35,945 nt of DNA from Candidatus Obscuribacterales bacterium (GTDB lineage Bacteria > Cyanobacteriota > Vampirovibrionia > Obscuribacterales > Obscuribacteraceae): positions 1 through 35,945 of the forward strand of contig CASBPX010000075.1 in the NCBI GenBank assembly GCA_949127735.1, given 5' to 3'. Shown in pieces: positions 23,089 to 30,253 of the stretch. A program made the position numbers and the translations under genes. Positions within the stretch are counted from its first letter, which is position 1, and each line of letters begins with the position of its first letter. A model generated the notes under the pieces. That model was not told where the DNA came from and ran no database searches. It worked only from the letters and a program-made list of their open reading frames with translations.

Positions 23089-24312
23089 TTAAAGCGCAGC
23101 CAGATAATTGAACACATATTCCCGCAGCGACTCCCATGCAGTTCCTGCCTGCCTTTTGCCCTGGTGGCCAGCCGGAACATTTTTACTGCCTGGTGGTGAA
23201 ACCTGAGCCGGTTTCAGTTGTTCGAGCTCGCTGTCGGAAGAAAAATCGATAATCGAACCGTCGCGGCCGTAGAAACGATAAGTGCCAGAATCTTCACCAC
23301 CGCTAAAATCAACACTGGTAGCCAGACTTTCGCTCATGGCGTTGCGCTGCACCGGCCTGAAGCGTGTAGTCATGCGAAATCCGTCAGAGCAAAATAAAGC
23401 GGTCATAGAGATCCATTGGCCATTAGCGTCAGGCAGCAAGCGCCTTTCAGTGTGTACTGAACGAACTAAGTCGATGCTCCAAAACTGACCGTCTTCGCGA
23501 GCAATGCTGACGCAACCGCAAGCATCTACTTGCATTGATTCACCTTGCGCTTTGACTCGGCCGCGGCCGTCGCGCACCAGCACTCCATTACTATCGGCTT
23601 CACCCTGCGAATGTACTGTGCCGCTTGGATCGCTACGCACAAACGAAATCAGGTGACCTTTTTCGTCGTAGCGCAAAACTACTGACACGCCTCGCTCTGA
23701 GACAATTTCTTGCACGCGACCAATCGAATCTTTTACTACGCGCGAACCATTGGCAAATGTTTCTACCCGTTCACCGCTTTGTCGATTTCCTTTATTAGCA
23801 CCGCTCAGAGCCTTCATTTCAATGCGTGGACGCGTTTTAAGTAATGCCGCCATGGTTTCAGTTTCATTGCGATTATTGGCATTATTGACTCTGGCTGCAT
23901 TGCTGCGCAGACTGCGCAAAAATCCTCCTGGACCACCAGGACCGTGATCACCAGCCACTTCTCGGCGGCCGCGTTCGGTGTGGATATTCGGCTCGTCATC
24001 AAAATTGGCTTTCGGCCAGTAGCCTTCTTGAGCTGACATGTCAAATTCGTCTTGGTCGTCGCTCTTTTCTACTTGAGAAGAAGAAGCACCGGCATTGAGC
24101 CAGTTTTCCAGCATTTGCGCAGCCGAAGAACTTGAGCCCATTGACGCCACTGAAGTTTCATCGAGCAGAGAACGCTCTTGCTGTGCGGCATTTTGCGAAA
24201 GATAATTGAGCAGCCTGCCGTCATAAACCCGGCCACCCTCTATGTGCGTGAATGATCGCGCTTTGCCCTGGGCTCTCACAGTATGGCGTGGTTGATTGTT
24301 TTCTAGCATCAT
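23089..24312 (-). CDS. Large hydrophilic protein with YD/RHS-like repeats
   Basis: A 407-residue protein without signal peptide or membrane segment. The N-terminal ~150 residues are low in complexity (SSSSAAQMLENWLNAGASSS, a GPGGPGG stretch, ARVNNANNRNE). From ~190 it has short strand-turn repeats of YD/RHS type: NGSRVVKDSIGRVQEIVSE, VVLRYDEKGHLISFVRSD, DSNGVLVRDGRGRVKAQGE, TYRFYGRDGSIIDFSSD. RHS/YD repeats build beta-sheet shells or adhesive surfaces, but no RHS core with its autoproteolysis motif or toxin tip is present. Two adjacent ATGs begin the frame, and the upstream bases ATGCTAGAAAA repeat the first codons. I cannot assign a function. Confidence 0.6.
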   Translation of the reverse strand: MMLENNQPRHTVRAQGKARSFTHIEGGRVYDGRLLNYLSQNAAQQERSLLDETSVASMGSSSSAAQMLENWLNAGASSSQVEKSDDQDEFDMSAQEGYWPKANFDDEPNIHTERGRREVAGDHGPGGPGGFLRSLRSNAARVNNANNRNETETMAALLKTRPRIEMKALSGANKGNRQSGERVETFANGSRVVKDSIGRVQEIVSERGVSVVLRYDEKGHLISFVRSDPSGTVHSQGEADSNGVLVRDGRGRVKAQGESMQVDACGCVSIAREDGQFWSIDLVRSVHTERRLLPDANGQWISMTALFCSDGFRMTTRFRPVQRNAMSESLATSVDFSGGEDSGTYRFYGRDGSIIDFSSDSELEQLKPAQVSPPGSKNVPAGHQGKRQAGTAWESLREYVFNYLAAL

Positions 24313-24436
24313 TTTCTAGCATTAATGTCTGCAGAAACAGGGCCTACAAGTCTCTTTGATTAAGCGCAGGCGCCACAATTGTAGCATTGTTGCAACAAAT
24401 CAAGAGGTGAGCCGTAACTCATAAATGGCTTGCAGC

Positions 24437-25243
24437 CTACTTATCGTAGCGAGTTACTTGGGTGTCGAGCCAACCGCGAACCTGCAATGATTCAGCCATA
24501 CGGATGCCCGACATGCGCTCGTCATACATAGCGACGCAAAACTGGCCGATATCAATTTTGCCCTGGCTAAGTAAAAACTCCGCCAGGTGCAGTGACTTCA
24601 TCTCGTTTTCGTTCACGTAACCGGCGCTGAGAACAAGGTCAGAGACTGGTACTTCAGGGAAGCTACGCATCTGATTAGTTAGTGCCTGTACTTCCGCTGA
24701 GCCGATAATCTGCGCTGCTTTGAGCAGCTCAATCAGCATAGGCAGTGGTTGCTGCACGATAGGCTGAGTAGTCACCATCATTGGTTGAGCTGGGCGCTCT
24801 TCCACAAATTCAATCAGTTCGAAAGTGCCGTCATCAGGAATATGCTTGTTCTCGACCAGCTGCGAGCGGCCCACAATCAAATCATGGCTCAGACGCAAAC
24901 GCGGCTTGCGCAAAATAAATCCAGAATCGAGAATGCGATAGTAATCGAGCCTGTGCTCCTTGGGAGCCGATTCGCGTAAGAATTTTTTCGCCGTACGGAA
25001 ATAGGCAGCCACAACCACTGATGGAGTGACGTCTCTATCGATATTTAAAACAGCGTAGAGGTCGCGCGGCAACTCTGTTTGATTGGGCCTTAAATCAGGC
25101 ACCAGATCGGGAAAGAGCTGATACAGCTCACTGCAAGACTTAACTTGTCCTACCGCATCATTTTCGGCCCAACTTGTGCGCAGAGCTGAGCAGAGAATTT
25201 GGCTCTCTAACTCAATGCGATTGGCACCACCTGCATCAGCCAT
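24437..25243 (-). CDS. J-domain-like protein with a C-terminal MshEN-like region
   Basis: A 268-residue soluble protein. Residues ~60-120 (DLYAVLNIDRDVTPSVVVAA, then YFRTAKKFLRES, then YYRILDSGFIL) look like helices I-III of a J-domain but lack the HPD motif needed to stimulate DnaK, so a J-like docking role is more likely. A Pro/Gln linker is at ~155-170. The C-terminal ~100 residues contain VSDLVLSAGYVNENEMKSL, FLLSQGKIDIGQFCVAMYDE and MAESLQVRGW. These resemble the helical GspE/MshEN N-terminal repeat, which in other proteins binds c-di-GMP or couples to type II secretion and pilus ATPases. It lies 21 bases after the FHA gene and is probably co-translated. Confidence 0.6.
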   Translation of the reverse strand: MADAGGANRIELESQILCSALRTSWAENDAVGQVKSCSELYQLFPDLVPDLRPNQTELPRDLYAVLNIDRDVTPSVVVAAYFRTAKKFLRESAPKEHRLDYYRILDSGFILRKPRLRLSHDLIVGRSQLVENKHIPDDGTFELIEFVEERPAQPMMVTTQPIVQQPLPMLIELLKAAQIIGSAEVQALTNQMRSFPEVPVSDLVLSAGYVNENEMKSLHLAEFLLSQGKIDIGQFCVAMYDERMSGIRMAESLQVRGWLDTQVTRYDK

Positions 25244-25264
25244 CCGTAAGCCTTACCTTTGCTT

Positions 25265-25717
25265 TTAGTTCTTCTCAACTTCGAAAGTAAGTTCTGTGTG
25301 GCCGACTCTAACTTTGTCGCCTGCAGAAAGTACCTGTCTTTTCACTACCGGATGTCCGTTGAGCAAAGTGCCATTGGTGGAACCAAGATCTTCAATCCAG
25401 AAATCGCTTTCTTCAAATGTAATCCAGGCATGGTGCCGGGAAGTAAAAGTATCATCGGGGATCACTACCTGATTAGACGGATCCCTGCCGATTTTAACTT
25501 TCGCGCTGCGCAGCGTGTATTTTTGACCAGTCTTTACCACCACGATCACAACCGACTGCCCCATTGGTTCTTCCGGCAGCTTAGCCTCGCCCTGCTTCAA
25601 ATAGTCTAATTGCAGACTCTTGAGGTCGAGGTCTGTGACCGTAGCGCAATAGACGCAGCGTGTCCCTACTGGCGTCGGGCGCCCGCAGCTTGGACATGGC
25701 TCTGTATTATCTGGCAT
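25265..25717 (-). CDS. Zinc-ribbon FHA-domain protein
   Basis: A 150-residue protein with an N-terminal zinc ribbon (CPSC at residues 8-11, CVYC at 21-24) and a C-terminal forkhead-associated domain at ~55-148. The FHA signature is complete: KIGRDPSNQVVIPD, SRHHAWI, LGSTNGTLLNG and GDKVRVGHTELTF. FHA domains bind phosphothreonine peptides, so it is a reader of Ser/Thr kinase signalling; no kinase gene is in the window. AGGAG lies five bases before the ATG, and a TATAAT box lies 71 bases upstream. The downstream J-like/MshEN-like gene is its likely partner. Confidence 0.92.
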   Translation of the reverse strand: MPDNTEPCPSCGRPTPVGTRCVYCATVTDLDLKSLQLDYLKQGEAKLPEEPMGQSVVIVVVKTGQKYTLRSAKVKIGRDPSNQVVIPDDTFTSRHHAWITFEESDFWIEDLGSTNGTLLNGHPVVKRQVLSAGDKVRVGHTELTFEVEKN

Positions 25718-25787
25718 GCGGCTCCTAATTTCACTCCGAAAGCGCTTGGCTACTGATTAAATCAAACGCTATCAATTACATTCGATT

Positions 25788-25793
25788 ATTATA
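25788..25793 (-). promoter_or_regulatory. Candidate -10 box for the FHA operon
   Basis: A perfect TATAAT on the minus strand, 71 bases before the FHA ATG. The -35 region has no good TTGACA match. The rest of the 311-base spacer (25718-26028) is AT-rich and I see no gene or clear terminator in it. Confidence 0.4.
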
Positions 25794-26028
25794 CGCACCC
25801 ACTTTTCACAACGTTGCATTCCAAAAGGCAGTAGCAAATTTTGTGAAGCTCAAGAGGTTTTTCTGACTTGCCCACCTGGCAACTGCAAATAACCACAGGA
25901 TTTGACCTTGCGCAAAAAAATGCCGCTCAGTAGGCTATCTAGACACCAATACGGGGGCGCCTGCCTCTTTGCAGCACTTAAATTTTCCGGGTTAAATTAC
26001 TGAGATTTTCGCGCGCCTTGTAAACAAA

Positions 26029-26361
26029 TCAGGCGCTTGCCACTTGAGCCACGTCGGTATCTTCTTTTTGCACATCGCCTTCAGCCTTGCGGGTACGGAA
26101 GCAATAAGTGCAATAAACAGGCTTATAACCTTTAGGTTGGAAAGGCACGCGAGTGGGCGAACCACATTCGGCACAGGCAACTTCGGCTGTACGCCCAGGA
26201 TCATCACCGTTGCGTTGCACTCGCATCAAAATGCGACAGTTAGGACAGCGTTTCGGCTCGTTAACAAGCCCTTTTGCGCTAAAAAACTCTTGTTCTCCTG
26301 CTGAGAAGACAAAAGCCTTATTGCAATCGCGACAATTAATATCCTTATCCTGGAAAACCAT
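26029..26361 (-). CDS. Zinc-ribbon protein (two CxxC-CxxC clusters)
   Basis: A 110-residue protein starting MVFQDKDINCRDCNKAFVF. Two zinc ribbons are visible: CRDC at 10-13 with CPNC near 39, and CAEC near 62 with CTYC near 84. The second belongs to the CxxCG...VPFQPKGYKPVYC pattern seen in small bacterial zinc-ribbon proteins annotated zinc_ribbon_4/zf-trcl. They are thought to bind RNA or ribosomal partners. AGGTGG lies six bases before the ATG. It lies downstream of tsaD on the same strand, 211 bases away. The acidic tail has no further motif. Confidence 0.8.
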   Translation of the reverse strand: MVFQDKDINCRDCNKAFVFSAGEQEFFSAKGLVNEPKRCPNCRILMRVQRNGDDPGRTAEVACAECGSPTRVPFQPKGYKPVYCTYCFRTRKAEGDVQKEDTDVAQVASA

Positions 26362-26572
26362 AGCGTGCCACCTGTGAATAGGGGTTTCCTTAACGGGTCT
26401 AACATAAGACCACTTTTGTTCGGCTCAACCCCTCAGGGGTCAGTATAGCCATGCTATCACGAGTTACCTTACGGAGGATATCGGCAAGACCGCACTCTAG
26501 GGGAAGCACCATAGAAATATGGCAATCACCTTAATGGTAAATTTGATAAAACGAAGTGCTGTAGCCGCAAAG

Positions 26573-27553
26573 CTAACGTTGGCGGGAGTATGCACTAACG
26601 GAGAAGGAGACGGGCTCACCACTATAGAAAGCTGCGGCGGCAACCATAACTGCATTATCGGTACAGAGAGCGGGAGTTGGACGGAAAACTCTAAATTTAT
26701 CAAGACTCTCAAAACGTTTGCGCAGGTCGGAATTAGCTGCTACTCCACCTGCCAGAACAATCTGCGAAATACCTGCCGACTCCGCCACAGCAAGTGTTTT
26801 GCGAAATAGTACGCGGTTGACGGCATCTTGAAATGACGCGGCTAGATCGTTTACTGGCAACCGACTAACTGTGTTGTCATCGGCCTTAAGGTTTTCCACT
26901 GTGCGCATCACTGCCGTTTTCAGCCCGCTAAAGCTGAAGTCACTACCAGCAACCACACCTTCAGGAAATCGAAAGGCCTTGGGGTTTCCCTTAATGGCAG
27001 CCTGATCGATTGCCGGACCACCCGGGTAACCCAGACCAAGCAAACGCGCTACTTTGTCATAAGCTTCACCCGACGCATCATCTATAGTCTGACCAACGAT
27101 GGTTGCGTGTTTATAGTCTTCAAAATGCATTATTTGAGTGTGGCCGCCGCTGACCACCAGAGCGACAAAAGGCGGCTCAAGCTCGGTGTCGATATAGTTG
27201 GCGCAAACATGAGCAAAAATATGGTCAACGGCGAGCAATGGCAGACCGTACGACCAGGCCAGAGCTTTGGCGCAAGACAGGCCCACCAGTAGAGTACCAA
27301 TCAGCCCCGGACCTGTGGTGCAAGCCACTCCGGCCAGAGTGCGCGGATCGATTGCGGCTTCATCTAAAACTTCTTCAACCAGATCGTTAATCACTTCCAG
27401 ATGTCGGCGCGCCGCCACTTCCGGCACCACTCCACCAAAAGCTTTATGCACCTCGGTTTGCGAAATTAGCCGACTGGCAATGACTTTGCGGCCGTCCTCG
27501 ACAATGGCCACAGCGGTTTCGTCACAACTAGATTCCAGACCGAGAAAAAGCAT
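26573..27553 (-). CDS. tsaD: tRNA N6-adenosine threonylcarbamoyltransferase (t6A synthesis)
   Basis: A 326-residue TsaD/Kae1/YgjD ASKHA-fold enzyme. With TsaB and TsaE it transfers the threonylcarbamoyl group from TC-AMP to A37 of ANN-decoding tRNAs. LGLESSCDETAVAIV opens the fold. The metal-binding histidines are in VDHIFAH; the nucleotide loops are VSGGHTQIMHF and VLAGGVAANSDLR; DDASGEAYDKVARLLGLGYP is the conserved linker. AGGAG lies five bases before the ATG. The gene stands alone here; tsaB and tsaE are not in the window. Confidence 0.96.
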   Translation of the reverse strand: MLFLGLESSCDETAVAIVEDGRKVIASRLISQTEVHKAFGGVVPEVAARRHLEVINDLVEEVLDEAAIDPRTLAGVACTTGPGLIGTLLVGLSCAKALAWSYGLPLLAVDHIFAHVCANYIDTELEPPFVALVVSGGHTQIMHFEDYKHATIVGQTIDDASGEAYDKVARLLGLGYPGGPAIDQAAIKGNPKAFRFPEGVVAGSDFSFSGLKTAVMRTVENLKADDNTVSRLPVNDLAASFQDAVNRVLFRKTLAVAESAGISQIVLAGGVAANSDLRKRFESLDKFRVFRPTPALCTDNAVMVAAAAFYSGEPVSFSVSAYSRQR

Positions 27554-27635
27554 TGGGCTCCTCTAAACTTCAACACTATCACTCTCAAAGCAGACCAACT
27601 GCTGAGATTTAACTTGTGTGCAGGCCTATTTCCTG

Positions 27636-27664
27636 TTGACAAGGGTGAGTGTCGGCCTTATTAT
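27636..27664 (+). promoter_or_regulatory. Sigma-70-type promoter for the secreted-protein pair
   Basis: TTGACA (27636-27641), a 17-base spacer and TATTAT (27659-27664): a perfect -35 and a five-of-six -10. Transcription would start near 27671, giving a leader of about 130 bases before the ATG at 27803. Confidence 0.65.
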
Positions 27665-27802
27665 TTTCTATCTAAAGGCCCGATTTATTGCTCGCTTTCG
27701 CGGGCATAAGGTAGATGGGGCTGTCAGCTGAAAAAGTAAACTTTTTGCAGCTAACTTACTAACAATAATAAATTGCTCCTCGTTACCTAATCAGGTTGCT
27801 AT

Positions 27803-28447
27803 ATGCCAAATTATATTAATGGTCGTTTGTTCACAAGAAACGCATCAGCCCTGGTTTTAACCAGTCTGGCCCTGGTGATGTCTGGTTCGATTGCCGCTCA
27901 GGCACAGAGTTTCGACACCAGTAACGTAGGCGGTGTGACCATGGGCCCCAATGGCCCTCAAGGATTCCTTAATATGCCGAATACCCCGACCATGATGAAT
28001 GTTCCTCAAGGCGGCGGACCCGGATTCACCATTATCGGTGGCACTCAAGCCGAGCGCTCCATGGCTGCCACCGGTGACCAGGCGCACATGAGCGCCCGGA
28101 CAGGTCACAACAGCGATCCAACCCTTAATCTCAGCCCTCAAGTTACTTCAAAAAGCAATCCTGTAATGGGTAACGGCGCCAACTTTGGCTTGCGCAAAAC
28201 CGAGACCGGTTTGATGGCACCAGGATCTTTCGACGGCGCCGCATTACCTGTGAACAACCACCACTTTGATTATGGTTTTAACCAGAATCAGGGCGGCTAT
28301 TATCAGAGTATCTACGGTTCCGATAAATTGATAAACGGCTTGATAGGCGGCATTTTGCCAGGCATTCTCTCCAGCAGCAGACAAAGGCTTCCCCCAGTGT
28401 CACAAGGATCCGTCGATATAGACATTGCGCCCAATCACGGCAGGTAA
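27803..28447 (+). CDS. Secreted Gly/Asn/Pro-rich protein, member 1 of a paralogous pair
   Basis: A 214-residue exported protein. The signal peptide core ALVLTSLALVMSGSIAA ends at QAQS near residue 35. The mature protein is low in complexity and rich in Gly, Asn, Met and Pro, without cysteine. The block ERSMAATGDQAHMSARTG near residues 92-109 has a counterpart in the next gene. The C-terminus contains LINGLIGGILPGILSSS, a possible amphipathic helix, then a hydrophilic tail. No catalytic motif is seen. It lies behind a good promoter at 27636-27664 and is six bases from the next gene, so the two form an operon. Confidence 0.7.
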   Translation: MPNYINGRLFTRNASALVLTSLALVMSGSIAAQAQSFDTSNVGGVTMGPNGPQGFLNMPNTPTMMNVPQGGGPGFTIIGGTQAERSMAATGDQAHMSARTGHNSDPTLNLSPQVTSKSNPVMGNGANFGLRKTETGLMAPGSFDGAALPVNNHHFDYGFNQNQGGYYQSIYGSDKLINGLIGGILPGILSSSRQRLPPVSQGSVDIDIAPNHGR

Positions 28448-28453
28448 TTTGAA

Positions 28454-29074
28454 ATGAACATGCTCAATTTGTTTAAACAGCTATCTTCCGTCTCTCTGGC
28501 GTGCGCGGCAGTGACAGTGTTTTCCAACTCTGCGGCTCTGGCTCAGAGCTATGATCTGAGCACACTGAGCACCGGGGGAGGGAATGCCAACGAATCAATG
28601 GCAGCCACCGGGGTCTACGGCCGCGGCAGTTTCAAAACCGGTCAGTCGCCGGCCGAAGCCAGACTCTATGGTCACACCACGGGCGTTACCAAAAAAGGTC
28701 TGGGATCGGTGACAACCGGTTTAGGCCACTTGCAATTGCCGTATGCTAATACAGCCGGATTGGCTCCAGTATTCGGTTTCGGGCAGCAAGTAATTATGCC
28801 GCCACGTTACACAAGCGTTCTTGACGATGCCATAACTACGATTAATCCTCGCACAGGCACTCTGTTCTCAGTCACTCCGTCTACTGGTGAAGTCTATTCG
28901 CGTATTGGCAATATGCGCACAGGTCTCACTTACGATGGCAGCGGTAATCCTTCGGTAGCCGTTGACAATGGTAATGGCGTGGGCGCTTCAGTGGGAAGCG
29001 GCGGCATTAGCGTAGGCAGCGGAGTATTAGGCGGGGTGCTGGGCGGATCTGGCGGTGGCGGCAGCGGTTTCTAA
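28454..29074 (+). CDS. Secreted Gly-rich protein, member 2 of a paralogous pair
   Basis: A 206-residue exported protein. The signal peptide (SVSLACAAVTVFSNSAALA) is followed by QSYDLS, matching QSFDTS of the upstream protein. The block NESMAATGVYGRGSFKTG shares SMAATG and the S-x-(K/R)-TG end with its neighbour. The centre contains VTPSTGEVYSRIGNMRTGL, and the C-terminus is a Gly/Ser/Val repeat-like tract (GSGGISVGSGVLGGVLGG). No cysteine bridge or enzyme motif is visible. An envelope or matrix protein is the simplest reading. It ends before a hairpin terminator at 29142. Confidence 0.68.
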   Translation: MNMLNLFKQLSSVSLACAAVTVFSNSAALAQSYDLSTLSTGGGNANESMAATGVYGRGSFKTGQSPAEARLYGHTTGVTKKGLGSVTTGLGHLQLPYANTAGLAPVFGFGQQVIMPPRYTSVLDDAITTINPRTGTLFSVTPSTGEVYSRIGNMRTGLTYDGSGNPSVAVDNGNGVGASVGSGGISVGSGVLGGVLGGSGGGGSGF

Positions 29075-29107
29075 AATCAAATCTTCACTGGTACTCCACT
29101 CTTACTT

Positions 29108-29140
29108 CACATCACACACTCGCACATCACACACATCACT
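29108..29140. repeat. CACATCACAC direct repeats in the spacer
   Basis: Two and a half copies of a CACATCACACAC-type unit lie between the secreted-protein stop and the terminator hairpin. They are simple repeats of unknown meaning. Confidence 0.55.
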
Positions 29141-29141
29141 T

Positions 29142-29172
29142 GGCATGCACTGGTTGCATGCCTTGTTTTTTT
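29142..29172 (+). terminator. Rho-independent terminator of the secreted-protein pair
   Basis: GGCATGCA (29142-29149) pairs with TGCATGCC (29155-29162) around CTGGT, followed by TTG and T7. Confidence 0.88.
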
Positions 29173-29190
29173 ATGGCAGGCTAACTGCAT

Positions 29191-29214
29191 CTAAATAACT
29201 AAATAACTAAATAA
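29191..29214. repeat. Three tandem copies of CTAAATAA
   Basis: The 8-bp unit is repeated three times exactly (29191-29214), with a partial CTAC after it, directly upstream of the RidA gene. It contains stop codons in several frames. Confidence 0.8.
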
Positions 29215-29252
29215 CTACTTACCAACCAAAACTACCGACCTGGGAGATGAAT

Positions 29253-29645
29253 ATGCCGGAAGTAATAACTCTCGAAGTCGTCTCCACAAAGGACGCACCT
29301 CAAGCGATCGGCCCTTATTCTCAGGCCATTAAACATAATGGTATGGTCTTTGTCTCGGGCCAGATTCCGTTAAACCCCGCCACCATGACTCTGGTGGAAG
29401 GCACAATTGTGGAGCAAACCCACCAGGTTTTGAAAAATCTCACCGCAATTCTGGCCGCTTCTGGGAGTAATTTCAGCAATGTTTTGAAAACTACCGTATT
29501 TTTGCGTGACATGAACGATTTTGACGAGATGAATAAAATCTACGGGGAATATTTCACTAGTCACAAGCCGGCGCGAGCAACTGTGCAAGTTTCTCGCCTG
29601 CCAAAAGATGTGGCCATCGAAATCGAACTGGTAGCCGCTTACTAA
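29253..29645 (+). CDS. ridA: RidA family enamine/imine deaminase
   Basis: About 130 residues, the usual RidA length. These cytosolic trimers hydrolyse reactive 2-aminoacrylate and related enamines released by PLP enzymes. The family blocks are APQAIGPYSQAIKHNGMVFV, SGQIPLNP, LTAILAASGSNFSNVLKTTV and KPARATVQVSRLPKDVAIEI, with the conserved arginine and the acidic residue (Glu of IEIE) of the active site. I prefer the ATG at 29253, six bases after GGGAG; the ATG two codons earlier touches that site. It is followed by the A24 peptidase gene 19 bases on. Confidence 0.93.
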   Translation: MPEVITLEVVSTKDAPQAIGPYSQAIKHNGMVFVSGQIPLNPATMTLVEGTIVEQTHQVLKNLTAILAASGSNFSNVLKTTVFLRDMNDFDEMNKIYGEYFTSHKPARATVQVSRLPKDVAIEIELVAAY

Positions 29646-29664
29646 GAAAAACACTAATCTAAAT

Positions 29665-30246
29665 TTGTGCAATTTAACACCACCTGAAATTACCGCCATA
29701 GTTGCCACCGCAATTGGTGCGGCCACAGACCTTAAAACTCTGAAAATTTACAACTGGCTGACTTTCCCCACCATGGCTATTGGTGTGGCACTTAACTCGT
29801 ATCTATACGGCATAGACGGCGCCATTAATTCAGGTCTGGGTTTGGGTCTGGCGGCCCTCCTAATGATGTTTCCAAACCCCGGCAAACGCATGCACTTTGG
29901 TGACGTCAAAATGATGATCGCCGTGGGCGCGCTCGTCGGCTGGCTGAAACTACTGCTGGTGTTTTTCTATTTCAGTTTATTCTACGGACTTGTAGCTCTT
30001 ATTATTATGATCCGCGCCATTCCAAAAGATCAGTACAAAGCTTTCTGGCTGGCATTCACCTCAATGGGAGCCGGAGTCGATCTCTCAGCCACAGTCGACA
30101 TGACCGACGTCAAAGCCGCGGGCAAACGCAAAATTCCACTGGGGCCGCTAATTTGCGTAGGCACAATTTTAGGAATATTACTGGCCAAAGAAACTATGCA
30201 CTTCATGGGTTTCGCGTGGTATCCGCCTGGTTCACACTGGCACTAG
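29665..30246 (+). CDS. Type IV prepilin peptidase, A24 family (membrane aspartyl protease)
   Basis: A 193-residue polytopic membrane protease with the two catalytic aspartates of the A24 family: Asp22 in ATDLKTLKIYNW and Asp80 in MHFGDVKMMIAVGAL (the GD motif). Several hydrophobic helices follow, including LLLVFFYFSLFYGLVALIIM. It lacks the N-terminal methyltransferase domain of PilD, so it is the short CpaA/TadV- or archaeal-like form, which removes prepilin leader peptides. No pilin or assembly genes lie nearby. The start is TTG at 29665 with no clear ribosome site; it is 19 bases after ridA and 7 bases before the next gene. Confidence 0.8.
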   Translation: MCNLTPPEITAIVATAIGAATDLKTLKIYNWLTFPTMAIGVALNSYLYGIDGAINSGLGLGLAALLMMFPNPGKRMHFGDVKMMIAVGALVGWLKLLLVFFYFSLFYGLVALIIMIRAIPKDQYKAFWLAFTSMGAGVDLSATVDMTDVKAAGKRKIPLGPLICVGTILGILLAKETMHFMGFAWYPPGSHWH

Positions 30247-30253
30247 GAGAGCA

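Noticed and set aside
26428-26440. ACCCCT-C-AGGGGT hairpin after tsaD as a terminator
   Set aside because: The stem has only a one-base loop and no T-run on either strand.
26497-26712. Minus-strand frame overlapping the end of tsaD, considered as a frameshifted extension
   Set aside because: TsaD already ends with a plausible family C-terminus at 26573; the other frame gives only Pro/Ser/Ile-rich sequence.
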